Shown here one piece after another: positions 46,237-54,486 of a DNA stretch of 64,000 nucleotides. Below the pieces are notes generated by a model. The model searched no databases and was not told the origin of the DNA. It worked only from the letters and a program-made list of their open reading frames with translations. Source of the DNA: an uncultured beta proteobacterium (GTDB lineage: Bacteria; Pseudomonadota; Gammaproteobacteria; Burkholderiales; SG8-41); NCBI GenBank assembly GCA_903893565.1, contig CAITMU010000103.1, forward strand, positions 1 through 64,000, in the 5' to 3' direction. A program made the position numbers and the translations under genes. Position 1 is the stretch's first letter, and every line of letters begins with the position of its first letter.

Positions 46237-47390
46237 GGGCTAATCTGCCTATCAATGCGTTCAAAGTAAGCACTCACCAAAAGATGGTAACGCGCATCCT
46301 CTAACAAAAAAGCATCATGCCCATGGGGGGCATCAATTTCAGCATAGGTCACATCACGATTATTTTTAAGGAGCGCTTGTACAATTTGCCTCGATCGCTC
46401 TGGGGCAAAACGCCAGTCGGTAGAAAAAGAAATGACTAAAAACGCGGCTCGGGCTGGAGCCAATGCTAGCGCTAGGTTACCCCCATAGGCTAGGGCCGGA
46501 TCAAAGTAATCCAGTGCTTTTGTGATCCGTAAGTAGGTATTGGCATCAAAATATCGGGCAAATTTATCGCCCTGATAACGTAAGTACGATTCAATTTCAA
46601 AATCAGCATCAAAATTGTAGTTCTCTTTTTCCTGCTTTAAATGGCGACCAAATTTGTTGGCCATCTCGTCATCGGACAGATAGGTAATGTGGCCGACCAT
46701 GCGCGCCACACGAAGACCGCGACGCGGCTTTACGCCATGGGCATCGTAGTTGCCTTCGTTAAAATCAGGATCTGTCAAAATCGCCTGACGAGCCACCTCA
46801 TTGAATGCAATATTTTGCGCGGACAGGTTCGGTGCACAGGCAATCACCAACGCATGCAAAGTACGCTGAGGATAGCTTAAACTCCACTGCAAACACTGCA
46901 TCCCACCCAGACTGCCGCCCATGACGGCAGCAAAGCACTCGATGCCCAGTCGATCGGCAAGGCGAGCCTGCGCATTGACCCAGTCCTCCACGGTCATTAA
47001 CGGAAAATCTCCGCCCCAAGGCAAACCCGTGCGTGGATTAATCGACTGGGGTCCAGTGGATCCGTGACATCCCCCCAGATTATTCACCCCCAACACAAAA
47101 AAACGGCTTGTGTCCAAAGGTTTACCCGGACCAATCATGTTGTCCCACCAACCGACTTCCTCGGGTTTGTCTGCGTAATAACCCGCCACATGGTGCGAGG
47201 CATTCAAAGCATGGCAAACCAGCACCGCATTGTTGCGCTGTGCATTCAAAGTACCGTAGGTTTCGTAAGCAAGCTCATACTGACCTAAGACAGCCCCGCT
47301 TTTTAGAGTCAGCGGTTCATCAAAAAAGGCCTGCTGTGCGCTTACAACACCCACAGATGAATTGTTTATAGAAGATATTGGGTTTGGCAT
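46233..47390 (-). CDS. metX: Homoserine O-acyltransferase MetX
   Basis: The 385-residue alpha/beta hydrolase-fold enzyme acylates L-homoserine, the first dedicated step of methionine synthesis. Signature parts are [31 protein letters not shown] near 42-72, [23 protein letters not shown] near 150-170 (nucleophile Ser in GGSLGG), [16 protein letters not shown] near 315-330 and [14 protein letters not shown] near 353 (catalytic His). Whether it uses acetyl- or succinyl-CoA cannot be told with confidence. An in-frame TAA upstream limits the start to 47390 or later. Its leader holds a SAM-II riboswitch and twin palindromes. Confidence 0.96.
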   Translation of the reverse strand: MPNPISSINNSSVGVVSAQQAFFDEPLTLKSGAVLGQYELAYETYGTLNAQRNNAVLVCHALNASHHVAGYYADKPEEVGWWDNMIGPGKPLDTSRFFVLGVNNLGGCHGSTGPQSINPRTGLPWGGDFPLMTVEDWVNAQARLADRLGIECFAAVMGGSLGGMQCLQWSLSYPQRTLHALVIACAPNLSAQNIAFNEVARQAILTDPDFNEGNYDAHGVKPRRGLRVARMVGHITYLSDDEMANKFGRHLKQEKENYNFDADFEIESYLRYQGDKFARYFDANTYLRITKALDYFDPALAYGGNLALALAPARAAFLVISFSTDWRFAPERSRQIVQALLKNNRDVTYAEIDAPHGHDAFLLEDARYHLLVSAYFERIDRQISP

Positions 47391-47394
47391 GAAT

Positions 47395-47426
47395 AAACCG
47401 GTTTAGACACGCTTTAAAACCGGTTT
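47395..47426 (-). repeat. Twin AAACCGGTTT palindromes in the metX leader
   Basis: The same perfect 10-base palindrome AAACCGGTTT occurs at 47395-47404 and 47417-47426. The centres are 22 bases apart, about two helical turns, and the proximal copy ends five bases before the metX ATG. In DNA this is a typical layout for a dimeric repressor binding side by side. In RNA the two copies can also pair with each other into a 10-bp hairpin with a 12-base loop just upstream of the start codon, covering the ribosome-binding position. Confidence 0.7.
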
Positions 47427-47460
47427 GCGGAGCCTTGAGGCCTATGACAGGATCCTCTAC

Positions 47461-47515
47461 ATCTCTTTAGCCGGATTTGTAGCGCGCCCGCAATCTGACT
47501 TCAAATCGGCGCTTT
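47461..47515 (-). promoter_or_regulatory. SAM-II riboswitch upstream of metX
   Basis: Read on the minus strand, the leader contains in order AAAGCGCCGAUUUGAAG, a short loop, AUUGCGGGCGCGC, UACAAAUC and GGCUAAAGAGAUG. This follows the SAM-II (metA/metX) motif: the GCGC/GCGC P1 stem, the U-rich GAUUU loop that docks in the P2 groove, UUGC pairing with GC(U)AA around the ligand-contacting bulged U, and a closing P2a helix in which GUC pairs with GAU. The known marine metX aptamer has CC and GG at the same places, a compensatory change. SAM binding should reduce metX-metW expression. The distance to the ATG, about 70 bases, is longer than usual. Confidence 0.88.
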
Positions 47516-47527
47516 AATACAATGAAG

Positions 47528-47556
47528 AGCCTACCCCCACATGAAAGCCTTGTCAA
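47528..47556 (-). promoter_or_regulatory. metX-metW promoter
   Basis: On the minus strand a perfect TTGACA (47556-47551) is followed by a 17-base spacer and TAGGCT (47533-47528). Transcription would start near 47521, six bases before the SAM-II aptamer, giving a leader of about 130 bases that carries the riboswitch and the twin palindromes. Confidence 0.7.
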
Positions 47557-47583
47557 GAATAACGCTTCACGGGCCCGAAAGGA

Positions 47584-48147
47584 TTAATGCGACACACTGT
47601 CTCGACGTAGGACTTTAATCAAAGTAATCCACAGAATTTTCGCATCAAAAGCCAACGATTGATGCTTCAGATAGTAAAGCTCTAGTTCAACCTTTTGCAG
47701 CAAGGGCAATTCATCTCGCCCATTGACCTGTGCCCAACCCGTCAAACCGGGGATCAGCCGATCGATGCCACGCTCTTGACGCAAGTCAATCAAATCATGC
47801 TGATTAAATAAAGCGGGGCGAGGCCCCACAAAACTCATATCCCCTTTGATAATGCTCCACAGTTGTGGCAATTCATCGACGCTCGTTTTCCGTAGCCATG
47901 GCCCCAAACGGGTTAGGTGGGCAGCCGGACTTTCCAGTAAATGGGTCGCCAATTCGGGGGTGCCCACCTGCATACTACGAAACTTAGGCATTTTAAATAA
48001 TCGTTGATCACGTCCAACCCTATCGCTCCAATAAAGGGCAGGGCCTTTAGACGTTAAACGAACGGCCAATGCCATGAAAACGCCTGGCAGCAATAAGATA
48101 AGGCCCAACATCAAGCCCAAAAATACATCCATTAAACGCTTCATCAT
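47584..48147 (-). CDS. Undecaprenyl-phosphate sugar transferase (WcaJ/WbaP-type catalytic domain)
   Basis: The 187-residue protein is the minimal bacterial sugar-transferase domain. One N-terminal hydrophobic hairpin (about 6-30) precedes the conserved GPALYWSDRVGRDQRLFKMPKFRSMQVG near 35-62, LTRLGPWLRKTSVDELPQLWSIIKGDMSFVGPRPAL near 79-114 (the DE dyad and the Arg/Pro motif) and PGLTGWAQVNGRDELP near 133-148. It transfers a sugar-1-phosphate to undecaprenyl phosphate to start a polysaccharide or O-antigen unit. It lacks the membrane/CoA-binding-like N-terminal region of larger WcaJ enzymes, as PglC-like members do. It stands alone between metX and ptsI. Confidence 0.92.
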   Translation of the reverse strand: MMKRLMDVFLGLMLGLILLLPGVFMALAVRLTSKGPALYWSDRVGRDQRLFKMPKFRSMQVGTPELATHLLESPAAHLTRLGPWLRKTSVDELPQLWSIIKGDMSFVGPRPALFNQHDLIDLRQERGIDRLIPGLTGWAQVNGRDELPLLQKVELELYYLKHQSLAFDAKILWITLIKVLRRDSVSH

Positions 48148-48219
48148 GTAAAAAAACGAACCCCGCCAAAGCCCAAGATTACATCATGACAAGGCTCATT
48201 TTTTTCACTTTCACGACCA

Positions 48220-49956
48220 CTAACACTCCAATGCATTTAATTCTTCCAATAAAGAGCGCAAACGCTCTGGTTCACGGGTGCGCAACATTTTTTTGACTAT
48301 TTTTTGTAAGCCGTCAATGCTCACCTTAAGCACCCTTTCCTTAACATCCAGAATGTGTGCCGAGTGCATCGAGAAATTACGTAAACCCAATCCTAACAAT
48401 AAACGGGTTAATTTGGCATCCCCTGCCATCTCTCCACACAAAGCCACAGGCACCTTGTGTTGATTGGCCTTTTTAATGATGCTAAAAATTAAACTCAAAA
48501 TAGCTGGGTGTAACGGGTCATAAAGATAAGCCACACTTTCATCGGTCCGGTCGATGGCTAGGGTGTATTGAATTAAATCGTTGGTTCCGATGGAGATGAA
48601 ATCCATTTTTTTTAAAAACATCTCCAGTGCGAGCGCAGCCCCAGGCACCTCTATCATAGCGCCAATACGCACCTTAGGATCAAAGGCCAAGCCCTCTTGC
48701 GTCAATTCATGCTGCGCTCGGGTGATCATCTGCAGACTTTGATCAATCTCGGGGGCCGAACTCAACATCGGGATCAGAATATTCAAAGGGCCAAAGGTCG
48801 AGGCACGGAGCAAAGCACGTAATTGGCTTAAAAATCGATGCGGTTCTATTAAACAAAGCCGAATCGCACGTAAACCCAAAGCCGGGTTCACCGCAGTACT
48901 TTGTGAGCCTTCGATTTGCTTATCCGCCCCCAGATCATAGGTGCGAATAGTCACAGGCAAGCCATTCATCGCTTTAATCACTTCGCCATACGCTTGGAAC
49001 TGTTCCTCTTCATCCGGCAAATCACTACGGTTTAAAAACAAAAACTCACTTCGAAATAAACCAATCCCAGTTGCGCCGTTGGCCTTAACTTGCTTCACAT
49101 CCTCTGGCAATTCAATATTAGCCTGTAATTGCACCGCTACCCCATCTAGGCTCACGGGCTGCGTATCGCGTAGCGTTAATAACTGCCGGCGTGCGCTTTC
49201 ATGGATTTCTTTTCGCTGACGGTATTGCTGCAAAATACGCGTATCCGGATCAGCAATCAGCACACCGGCTGTACCATCAACGATGACCCATTCATTTTCA
49301 CGGATAAGCTCACGGGCCCTTTGCAATCCGACAATCGAGGGGATATTTAAGCTTCGCGCCACCACGGCAGTATGCGAAGTTGAACCTCCCCCATCGGTGA
49401 CAAAGCTGGCAAATTGATGACGCTTAAATTCCACCACATCGGCTGGAGACAAATCATGAGCCACCAAAATCAACCCCTGTTCGGTATCCGTGGGCAACGC
49501 ATTGGCTTTACTTTGTTGACCCCCAAGCTCACGTAAGACCCGTTCGGTGACTTGAACGACATCCATTCGGCGCTCACGCAGATAACTATCCTCGATCGCA
49601 TCAAAGCGCTCGAGGACTTCGTCCGCCTTCTGTTTTAATGCCCACTCGGCATTGCACTGCAATGAAACAATCAGGTTTTTAGGTTCTATCGATAAAACGG
49701 CATCATCCAGAATCATCTGGTGAAGGCTCACAAAGGCTGATAATTCAGAGGGGGCTACGGCAGAAATTTCTGAATGTAGCTGCATTAATTGCGTGCGCAC
49801 CGTCTTCACCGCGGCTTCAAAACGCGCAATCTCTCCACTGACCTCGGAGGACTTAATCTGGTATTGAGCGACCTCTAGACTCGCATGCGATACCAAATGA
49901 GCACGGCCAATAGCAATGCCGCCCGATACCCCGATACCGTGCAAAGTAAAAGTCAT
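48220..49956 (-). CDS. ptsI: Phosphoenolpyruvate-protein phosphotransferase, PTS enzyme I
   Basis: The 578-residue enzyme I takes phosphate from PEP and passes it to HPr. The phospho-histidine is in GGGSTSHTAVVARSLNIPSIVG near 190, the PEP-binding arginines in GIGLFRSEFLFL near 290, and the catalytic Cys in PVALCGEMAGD near 507. Length matches E. coli EI (575). With ptsH and an EIIA-Man-type gene upstream and no sugar-specific EIIB or EIIC nearby, it probably serves a regulatory PTS. A 245-base gap separates it from ptsH. Confidence 0.96.
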   Translation of the reverse strand: MTFTLHGIGVSGGIAIGRAHLVSHASLEVAQYQIKSSEVSGEIARFEAAVKTVRTQLMQLHSEISAVAPSELSAFVSLHQMILDDAVLSIEPKNLIVSLQCNAEWALKQKADEVLERFDAIEDSYLRERRMDVVQVTERVLRELGGQQSKANALPTDTEQGLILVAHDLSPADVVEFKRHQFASFVTDGGGSTSHTAVVARSLNIPSIVGLQRARELIRENEWVIVDGTAGVLIADPDTRILQQYRQRKEIHESARRQLLTLRDTQPVSLDGVAVQLQANIELPEDVKQVKANGATGIGLFRSEFLFLNRSDLPDEEEQFQAYGEVIKAMNGLPVTIRTYDLGADKQIEGSQSTAVNPALGLRAIRLCLIEPHRFLSQLRALLRASTFGPLNILIPMLSSAPEIDQSLQMITRAQHELTQEGLAFDPKVRIGAMIEVPGAALALEMFLKKMDFISIGTNDLIQYTLAIDRTDESVAYLYDPLHPAILSLIFSIIKKANQHKVPVALCGEMAGDAKLTRLLLGLGLRNFSMHSAHILDVKERVLKVSIDGLQKIVKKMLRTREPERLRSLLEELNALEC

Positions 49957-50201
49957 GCTGTGTGAGGTTGCATCAAAGTTTGCATGAACCCAAGATTACC
50001 ATGCCGGCCCTCTTTTGGGGTCTTGGCTAAAGAATCGAGCGCCTCGTACGGGGACTATAGGCCGGTCGTGTTTGGCGCGTTTTTTAAAGGATTGTAATTA
50101 AGGGGGGGCCGCTTCCCCTAGCAACAGAACTTTGACCATCGTAGGGTTATTCTGTAAAAATCAACTCTAGGATACGAGCCACAACGAGTAACAGAGGCTA
50201 T
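49957..50201. other. Gap between ptsH and ptsI
   Basis: 245 bases without a credible gene interrupt what is usually a tight ptsH-ptsI pair. On the minus strand a GGGG-AAGCGG-CCCC hairpin near 50105-50122 could fold but lacks a following T run. It may hold a separate ptsI promoter; I cannot point to convincing hexamers. Confidence 0.35.
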
Positions 50202-50471
50202 TTACTCACTTTCGCCAAATCGATTAGCAATCAACTCGATTAATGCCTGCATCGCCAACGCCTCATCAGCCCCTTCTATCTCAAAACTCAGTTGGCTGCC
50301 CTTGGCCGCCGCTAACATCATGACTCCCATAATGCTTTTGGCGTTGACCCGCTGACCTCGACAGATCGCCCATACCTCAGACTCAAACTGGCTGGCCAGC
50401 TGAGTCAGCTTTGCAGAGGCTCGGGCATGAAGCCCAAGCCGGTTCACGATTTCAACGTCCTGATGCAACAT
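50202..50471 (-). CDS. ptsH: HPr family phosphocarrier protein
   Basis: The 89-residue protein is the PTS phosphocarrier. The active histidine is H15 in VNRLGLHARASAKL, and S46 in NAKSIMGVMMLAA is the regulatory serine that HPr kinase can phosphorylate in many proteobacteria. It overlaps the preceding EIIA-type gene by 20 bases, so translation is coupled. It should relay phosphate from EI to the EIIA-Man-like protein. Confidence 0.96.
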   Translation of the reverse strand: MLHQDVEIVNRLGLHARASAKLTQLASQFESEVWAICRGQRVNAKSIMGVMMLAAAKGSQLSFEIEGADEALAMQALIELIANRFGESE

Positions 50472-50868
50472 GATGTAATGTAAAACTAGGCACTCGAGTC
50501 ACCCCCTCACAGCCGCCACTGATGGCTTTGGTCACCATCAATTCTAACGACTTTTCGCGATACGTCAGTGTCCGAATCAGCATCGGCAAACTAACCCCCG
50601 CCACGGCATCCACTCTGCCGGGCACAATCAATTTAGCAGACAGGTTAGAAGGGGAGCCCCCAAACATATCCGTCAAAATAAGCACCCCTTCACCCCCGTC
50701 AAGCTCCTTCACCATTTGAATGGCTGTCGGTAGCAAAAGCAATGGGTCATCCTGCGCGGTGATGCCTAATTGCTTTAAGCGCGGCGGACGTTTATTTAAC
50801 ACATGAATGGCGGTATGAATCAGACTCTCGCCAAGTGTTCCATGGGTAATCAGCAAAATACCAATCAT
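50452..50868 (-). CDS. PTS fructose/mannose-type EIIA protein
   Basis: The 138-residue protein is a stand-alone EIIA of the mannose-sorbose family. MIGILLITHGTLGESLI contains the phosphorylated H9, and GEGVLILTDMFGGSPSNLSAKLI near 60-82 and VDAVAGVSLPMLIRTLTYR near 87-105 are family signatures. Without EIIB, EIIC or EIID partners it is likely a phosphorylation-state sensor rather than a sugar transporter, as described for similar proteins in alpha- and betaproteobacteria. It is the first gene of the EIIA-ptsH pair and lies about 150 bases after gshB. Confidence 0.93.
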   Translation of the reverse strand: MIGILLITHGTLGESLIHTAIHVLNKRPPRLKQLGITAQDDPLLLLPTAIQMVKELDGGEGVLILTDMFGGSPSNLSAKLIVPGRVDAVAGVSLPMLIRTLTYREKSLELMVTKAISGGCEGVTRVPSFTLHHVASGR

Positions 50869-50934
50869 TCAGAAGATACCGAAGTAGTGATCTTGAAACA
50901 ACATTCTACTCTTGCGCACTGCAACAAGGGTTGA

Positions 50935-51018
50935 TCATCCCTCTGATTTGTAAAAATATTTTTTTGCGTGAATGATTACATCAGTCCCAATTTCAATTAA
51001 GGGATTGATATTATTCAT
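50935..51018 (-). CDS. Candidate 27-residue small protein downstream of gshB
   Basis: Two bases after the gshB stop an ATG opens a 27-codon frame (MNNINPLIEIGTDVIIHAKK, then YFYKSEG and stop). Its composition is mixed hydrophobic and charged, but the DNA is A+T rich and no good Shine-Dalgarno sequence precedes it, apart from the A-rich end of gshB. Translation by reinitiation after gshB is possible. I do not recognise it; chance is a fair alternative. Confidence 0.22.
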   Translation of the reverse strand: MNNINPLIEIGTDVIIHAKKYFYKSEG

Positions 51019-51020
51019 TT

Positions 51021-51962
51021 TTATTTCATTTCTTGTTCCAATGCGTCGACAAAAAGAGCCGCCACATCACAATGCGATTGCTGACTGATCTCTTGGAAAC
51101 AAGTCGGACTGGTCACATTAATCTCCGTCAGACACGAGCCAATCACATCTAAACCCACCAAAAATAAACCTTGTTCATATAGCTTAGGGCCTAACGCATG
51201 GGCAATTTCCAAATCACGCGGGGTTAATTCCCGAGCCACCCCCGTGCCTCCCGCAGCCAAATTGCCTCGCGTTTCCCCCGCCTGGGGAATACGCGCCAAA
51301 CAATACGGTACCGGTTTGCCCGCTATCAATAAGATCCTCTTGTCACCTTGCGCAATGTCTAGCAAATAGCGCTGCGCCATGATCATTCGCTGACCTAACT
51401 GAGTCAGCGTTTCGATAATGACACTTACATTAGGGTCGTCCTGGCGTACGCGAAACACCGAGGCACCGCCCATTCCATCTAGTGGTTTAAGAATAATGTC
51501 CTGGTGCTCTGCTAAAAAGTCACGCAATAAATCTGCGCGACGCGTCACCAAAGTGGGCGCGATATAGGAGGCGTAACGGGCAATGGCTAATTTTTCATTA
51601 TGATCTCGGATGCCACGCGCACGGTTAAACACCTTCACCCCTTCGGCTTGCGCTGCCTCGAGTAAATAAGTGCTGTAAACATACTCCATATCAAACGGAG
51701 GGTCTTTACGCATGATGACGGCATCAAAATCCGTTAAATAATGCGCTTGGGCCGCTTCAGCCTGAAACCAGACACTGGAGTGCCCGGTCAGATGGATGCG
51801 AGAAGCAAACGCACTGACTCGATTTTTTTGCCAATAAAGGGCCTCCTGCTCAATAGCGTAGACCTCGTGACCTCGCGCCTGAGCTTCACGCATCATGACA
51901 AAAGTAGTATCTTTATAAATCTTAAAAGTAACGAGTGGGTCAACGACAAACGCTATTTTCAT
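51021..51962 (-). CDS. gshB: Glutathione synthetase
   Basis: The 313-residue ATP-grasp enzyme joins gamma-glutamylcysteine and glycine. MKIAFVVDPLVTFKIYKDTTFVMMREAQARGHEVYAIE at the start, RKDPPFDMEYVYSTYLLEAA near 85-104, the ATP-grasp loop ILKPLDGMGGASVFRV near 157-172 and LVGLDVIGSCLTEINVTSPT near 268-288 (metal-binding Glu and Asn) are all present. Length matches E. coli GshB (316). Its ATG overlaps the gshA stop by four bases. Confidence 0.97.
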   Translation of the reverse strand: MKIAFVVDPLVTFKIYKDTTFVMMREAQARGHEVYAIEQEALYWQKNRVSAFASRIHLTGHSSVWFQAEAAQAHYLTDFDAVIMRKDPPFDMEYVYSTYLLEAAQAEGVKVFNRARGIRDHNEKLAIARYASYIAPTLVTRRADLLRDFLAEHQDIILKPLDGMGGASVFRVRQDDPNVSVIIETLTQLGQRMIMAQRYLLDIAQGDKRILLIAGKPVPYCLARIPQAGETRGNLAAGGTGVARELTPRDLEIAHALGPKLYEQGLFLVGLDVIGSCLTEINVTSPTCFQEISQQSHCDVAALFVDALEQEMK

Positions 51963-53308
51963 ACGCCGGCCTCCTTAGGACTGACATCGTTCATCGCGGA
52001 GGCTTCGACAGCCTCATTGGCATTGACTAACGCCGCCCCTTGGGTTTTTTCCAATTCTATGGAGGCGGCCAATAAAGCCAACCGCGCGATGACCCCGTAG
52101 GCATAAAAACGATTCGGGGCGCAATCAGGATCATCGGGGTTCGGGGAGGAGCAAGGCTCGGCAAAGGCTAAGGGCTCAAACTGCATGCCAGGGGCATTGA
52201 GGTTCTGGTCTGTGCCTCTTTGATTATTCAAACGATAAAATCCACCCACCACAAATCGATCAATCATGTAGACCACGGGTTCGGCCACCGCATCGCGCAC
52301 GGTCTCCCTCGTATAAACCCCCTCTTGCACTAAAACTTCGTGCACTTGCATCCCTTCTTTACCCACCGCCATCTTATTACGCTGTTTGCGATTTAAGCCC
52401 CTGACTTCTGCCGCATCCTTTACCGTCATCACCCCCATGCCGTAAGTGCCAGCATCCGCTTTTACGATGACAAAAGGCTCTTCTTGAATGCCATACTCTT
52501 TATATTTGGCCCGAATATCGTCTAGCATTTCAGCCACATAGCCGGCCAAGCATTCTTCGCCCTGACGCTGCTGGAAATTAATTTTTCCGCACATTTCGAA
52601 AAAAGGATTAATTAACCAAGGGTCCATTCCGAGCAATTGCCCAAAGCTGCTCGCCACTTGGTTATAGGCGGCGAAGTGATTGGACTTGCGCCGCACCGCC
52701 CATCCCGCATGAAGGGGAGGAAATAAGGGTTGGTCCAATCCCCGTAAAATGGCAGGAATGCCCGCCGATAAATCGTTATTCAGTAAAACCACACAAGGAT
52801 CAAATCCCTCTAATCCCAAACGGTTACCCACGCGCTTAAGGGGCTCCAATGTCAACTTTTTACCATCGGGTAAATCAACCGTCGTCGGTTCCTCCAAACC
52901 CTCGATCAAACTACCCACGCGCACGTTCATCCCCGCATGGCGCAAAATACGCACCAACGTTGCCACATTTTGTAGGTAAAACTGATTACGCGTATGATTT
53001 TCGGGAATCAACAGTGCATCCCGTGCTGTGGGGCATACGGTCTCCACTGCCATCATCGTAGCCTGCACACACAGCGCATGAAAATCAGGATTCAAATTAT
53101 TGAATCCACCGGGATACAAATTGGTATCGACGGGGGCTAATTTAAAGCCACTATTACGTAAATCGACAGACCCATAAAAGGGAGGCACATGTTCGTGCCA
53201 CTGCCTTCGAAACCAATGCTCTATCTCGACCGATTGAGTCAATATCTGACTCTCCAGTGCGAGCGGGGGACCCGATAACGCGGTCTTAAGTCGGGGTACG
53301 GTTGACAT
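51959..53308 (-). CDS. gshA: Glutamate-cysteine ligase, proteobacterial type
   Basis: The 449-residue protein belongs to the glutamate-cysteine ligase group of beta- and some gammaproteobacteria that is unlike E. coli GshA. PPFYGSVDLRNSGFKLAPVDTNLYPGGFNNL near 41-72 and KADAGTYGMGVMTVKDAAEV near 285-305 (ATP-grasp-like glycine loop) are typical. It makes gamma-glutamylcysteine, the first step of glutathione synthesis. AAAGGAAC six bases before the ATG is a good ribosome binding site. It is followed directly by gshB. Confidence 0.95.
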   Translation of the reverse strand: MSTVPRLKTALSGPPLALESQILTQSVEIEHWFRRQWHEHVPPFYGSVDLRNSGFKLAPVDTNLYPGGFNNLNPDFHALCVQATMMAVETVCPTARDALLIPENHTRNQFYLQNVATLVRILRHAGMNVRVGSLIEGLEEPTTVDLPDGKKLTLEPLKRVGNRLGLEGFDPCVVLLNNDLSAGIPAILRGLDQPLFPPLHAGWAVRRKSNHFAAYNQVASSFGQLLGMDPWLINPFFEMCGKINFQQRQGEECLAGYVAEMLDDIRAKYKEYGIQEEPFVIVKADAGTYGMGVMTVKDAAEVRGLNRKQRNKMAVGKEGMQVHEVLVQEGVYTRETVRDAVAEPVVYMIDRFVVGGFYRLNNQRGTDQNLNAPGMQFEPLAFAEPCSSPNPDDPDCAPNRFYAYGVIARLALLAASIELEKTQGAALVNANEAVEASAMNDVSPKEAGV

Positions 53309-53631
53309 GAAAAGTTCCTTTGGCCACTAAGCAACACCAGACCATGAAATAGCCCCTATAATCAAGCAGTTAATTAAACCACTCGCTGACAATCCTTAGG
53401 GATCTTTGAACACCATAATCCACCCCCCATTATAAGCGAATTGGGACCCGAATCTGTGACACGATGACTTTAGGGGTTTTGTTTTTAACAAAGACCACTA
53501 AAAAAGATTCTCCGCTAAAGGATTACAGCCCCTTTGGCTGACTGGTAGAGTGTCACCTCAATCAACGAACCGCAACCATTGGCAACCTCCATCAAACGCT
53601 CCATTCCCCGCATAGCTCCTTCTACAAATCC
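53309..53631. other. Divergent intergenic region between gshA and an orphan glycosyltransferase gene
   Basis: 323 bases. It holds the gshA ribosome binding site and several A+T-rich blocks (53350-53380, 53415-53440, 53475-53510), with weak inverted repeats such as TTTGTT/AACAAA near 53482-53496. I see no RNA gene, clear promoter pair or additional reading frame worth reporting. Confidence 0.45.
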
Positions 53632-54471
53632 ATGACTTCTTTTAACATTTGCCTCGTAAAGCCCGATCAATACATCCACTCTTTCGCTTTTTTAGAGTTA
53701 GGTGAGTTACTTTATTTTTCGCTTAAGGAACTGGGGTTTAAGGTAGCCCTGCAATTCAATGAAATTGCTCCCCACGAACAAAATATAGTCATTGGCTTTC
53801 ACTTACTCGCGCCTCAAGCCCAGAGCCAACTGCCTAAGTCCACCATCATCTTAAATACCGAGCAAGTCCATAGCGACCAATCCTCTTGGAACGAGACCAT
53901 TATGAATGGCGCCCGACATTTTAAACTGTGGGATTACAGTCAAAAAAATATTGAAAAATTTCACTCAATGGGTATCCAAGGGGTCAAATACTTAAAGCTT
54001 GGATTTCAAAAAGAACTTGCCCGCCTTGATCGAACTCAACCCAAATCGATTGATGTCTTATTTTACGGGTCCGTCAATGAACGGAGACGCGACATATTAA
54101 AAAAACTGGAAGCCCACGGCGTGAAGCTCAAAGTGCTCTTAAACGTATACGGCAAGCAGCGCGATCACTGGATTGAGCGTTCAAAAATGGTGATCAATCT
54201 ACATCATTACAATTCCCACATTTTCGAAATAGTGCGGGTTTTTTACTTGCTCACGAATGCCGTTGCCGTAGTGAGCGAAGTCAACGAGTCCACCTCGATT
54301 GACGAAAACTATAAGGCTGGCATAAAAGGCGTCCCCTATGAAGCGCTCATTGAAAACTGCATGGCGGTCATCAATAAGCCCTCCTTGCTACAGGCCTTAC
54401 AAAATGCAGCCTTCACTTGCATCCAAAAATACCCTCAAAAATACTGGACCGAAGAGGTTCTTTCTAGCTGA
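53632..54471 (+). CDS. Putative glycosyltransferase (GT-B-like, CgeB/GT1-type C-terminus)
   Basis: The 279-residue protein has a degenerate N-terminal Rossmann half (residues 1-130; ICLVKPDQYIHSFAFLELGELLYFSLKELGF) and a C-terminal half with DVLFYGSVNERRRDILKKLEAHGVKLKVL near 140-168 and MVINLHHYNSHIFEIVRVFYLLTNAVAVVSEVNEST near 188-222. The second motif is the nucleotide-sugar binding E-x-x-R-V segment of group 1-like transferases. It probably modifies a surface glycan; donor and acceptor are unknown. It is A+T richer than its neighbours and stands alone between gshA and an MBL gene, which hints at acquisition by transfer. Confidence 0.6.
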   Translation: MTSFNICLVKPDQYIHSFAFLELGELLYFSLKELGFKVALQFNEIAPHEQNIVIGFHLLAPQAQSQLPKSTIILNTEQVHSDQSSWNETIMNGARHFKLWDYSQKNIEKFHSMGIQGVKYLKLGFQKELARLDRTQPKSIDVLFYGSVNERRRDILKKLEAHGVKLKVLLNVYGKQRDHWIERSKMVINLHHYNSHIFEIVRVFYLLTNAVAVVSEVNESTSIDENYKAGIKGVPYEALIENCMAVINKPSLLQALQNAAFTCIQKYPQKYWTEEVLSS

Positions 54472-54486
54472 GGCGTTAGCCTACCC

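Noticed and set aside
53521..53580. Possible tRNA-like stretch (GGTAGAGT) upstream of the orphan glycosyltransferase
   Set aside because: There is no matching acceptor stem, anticodon arm or T-loop GTTCRA at the right distances.
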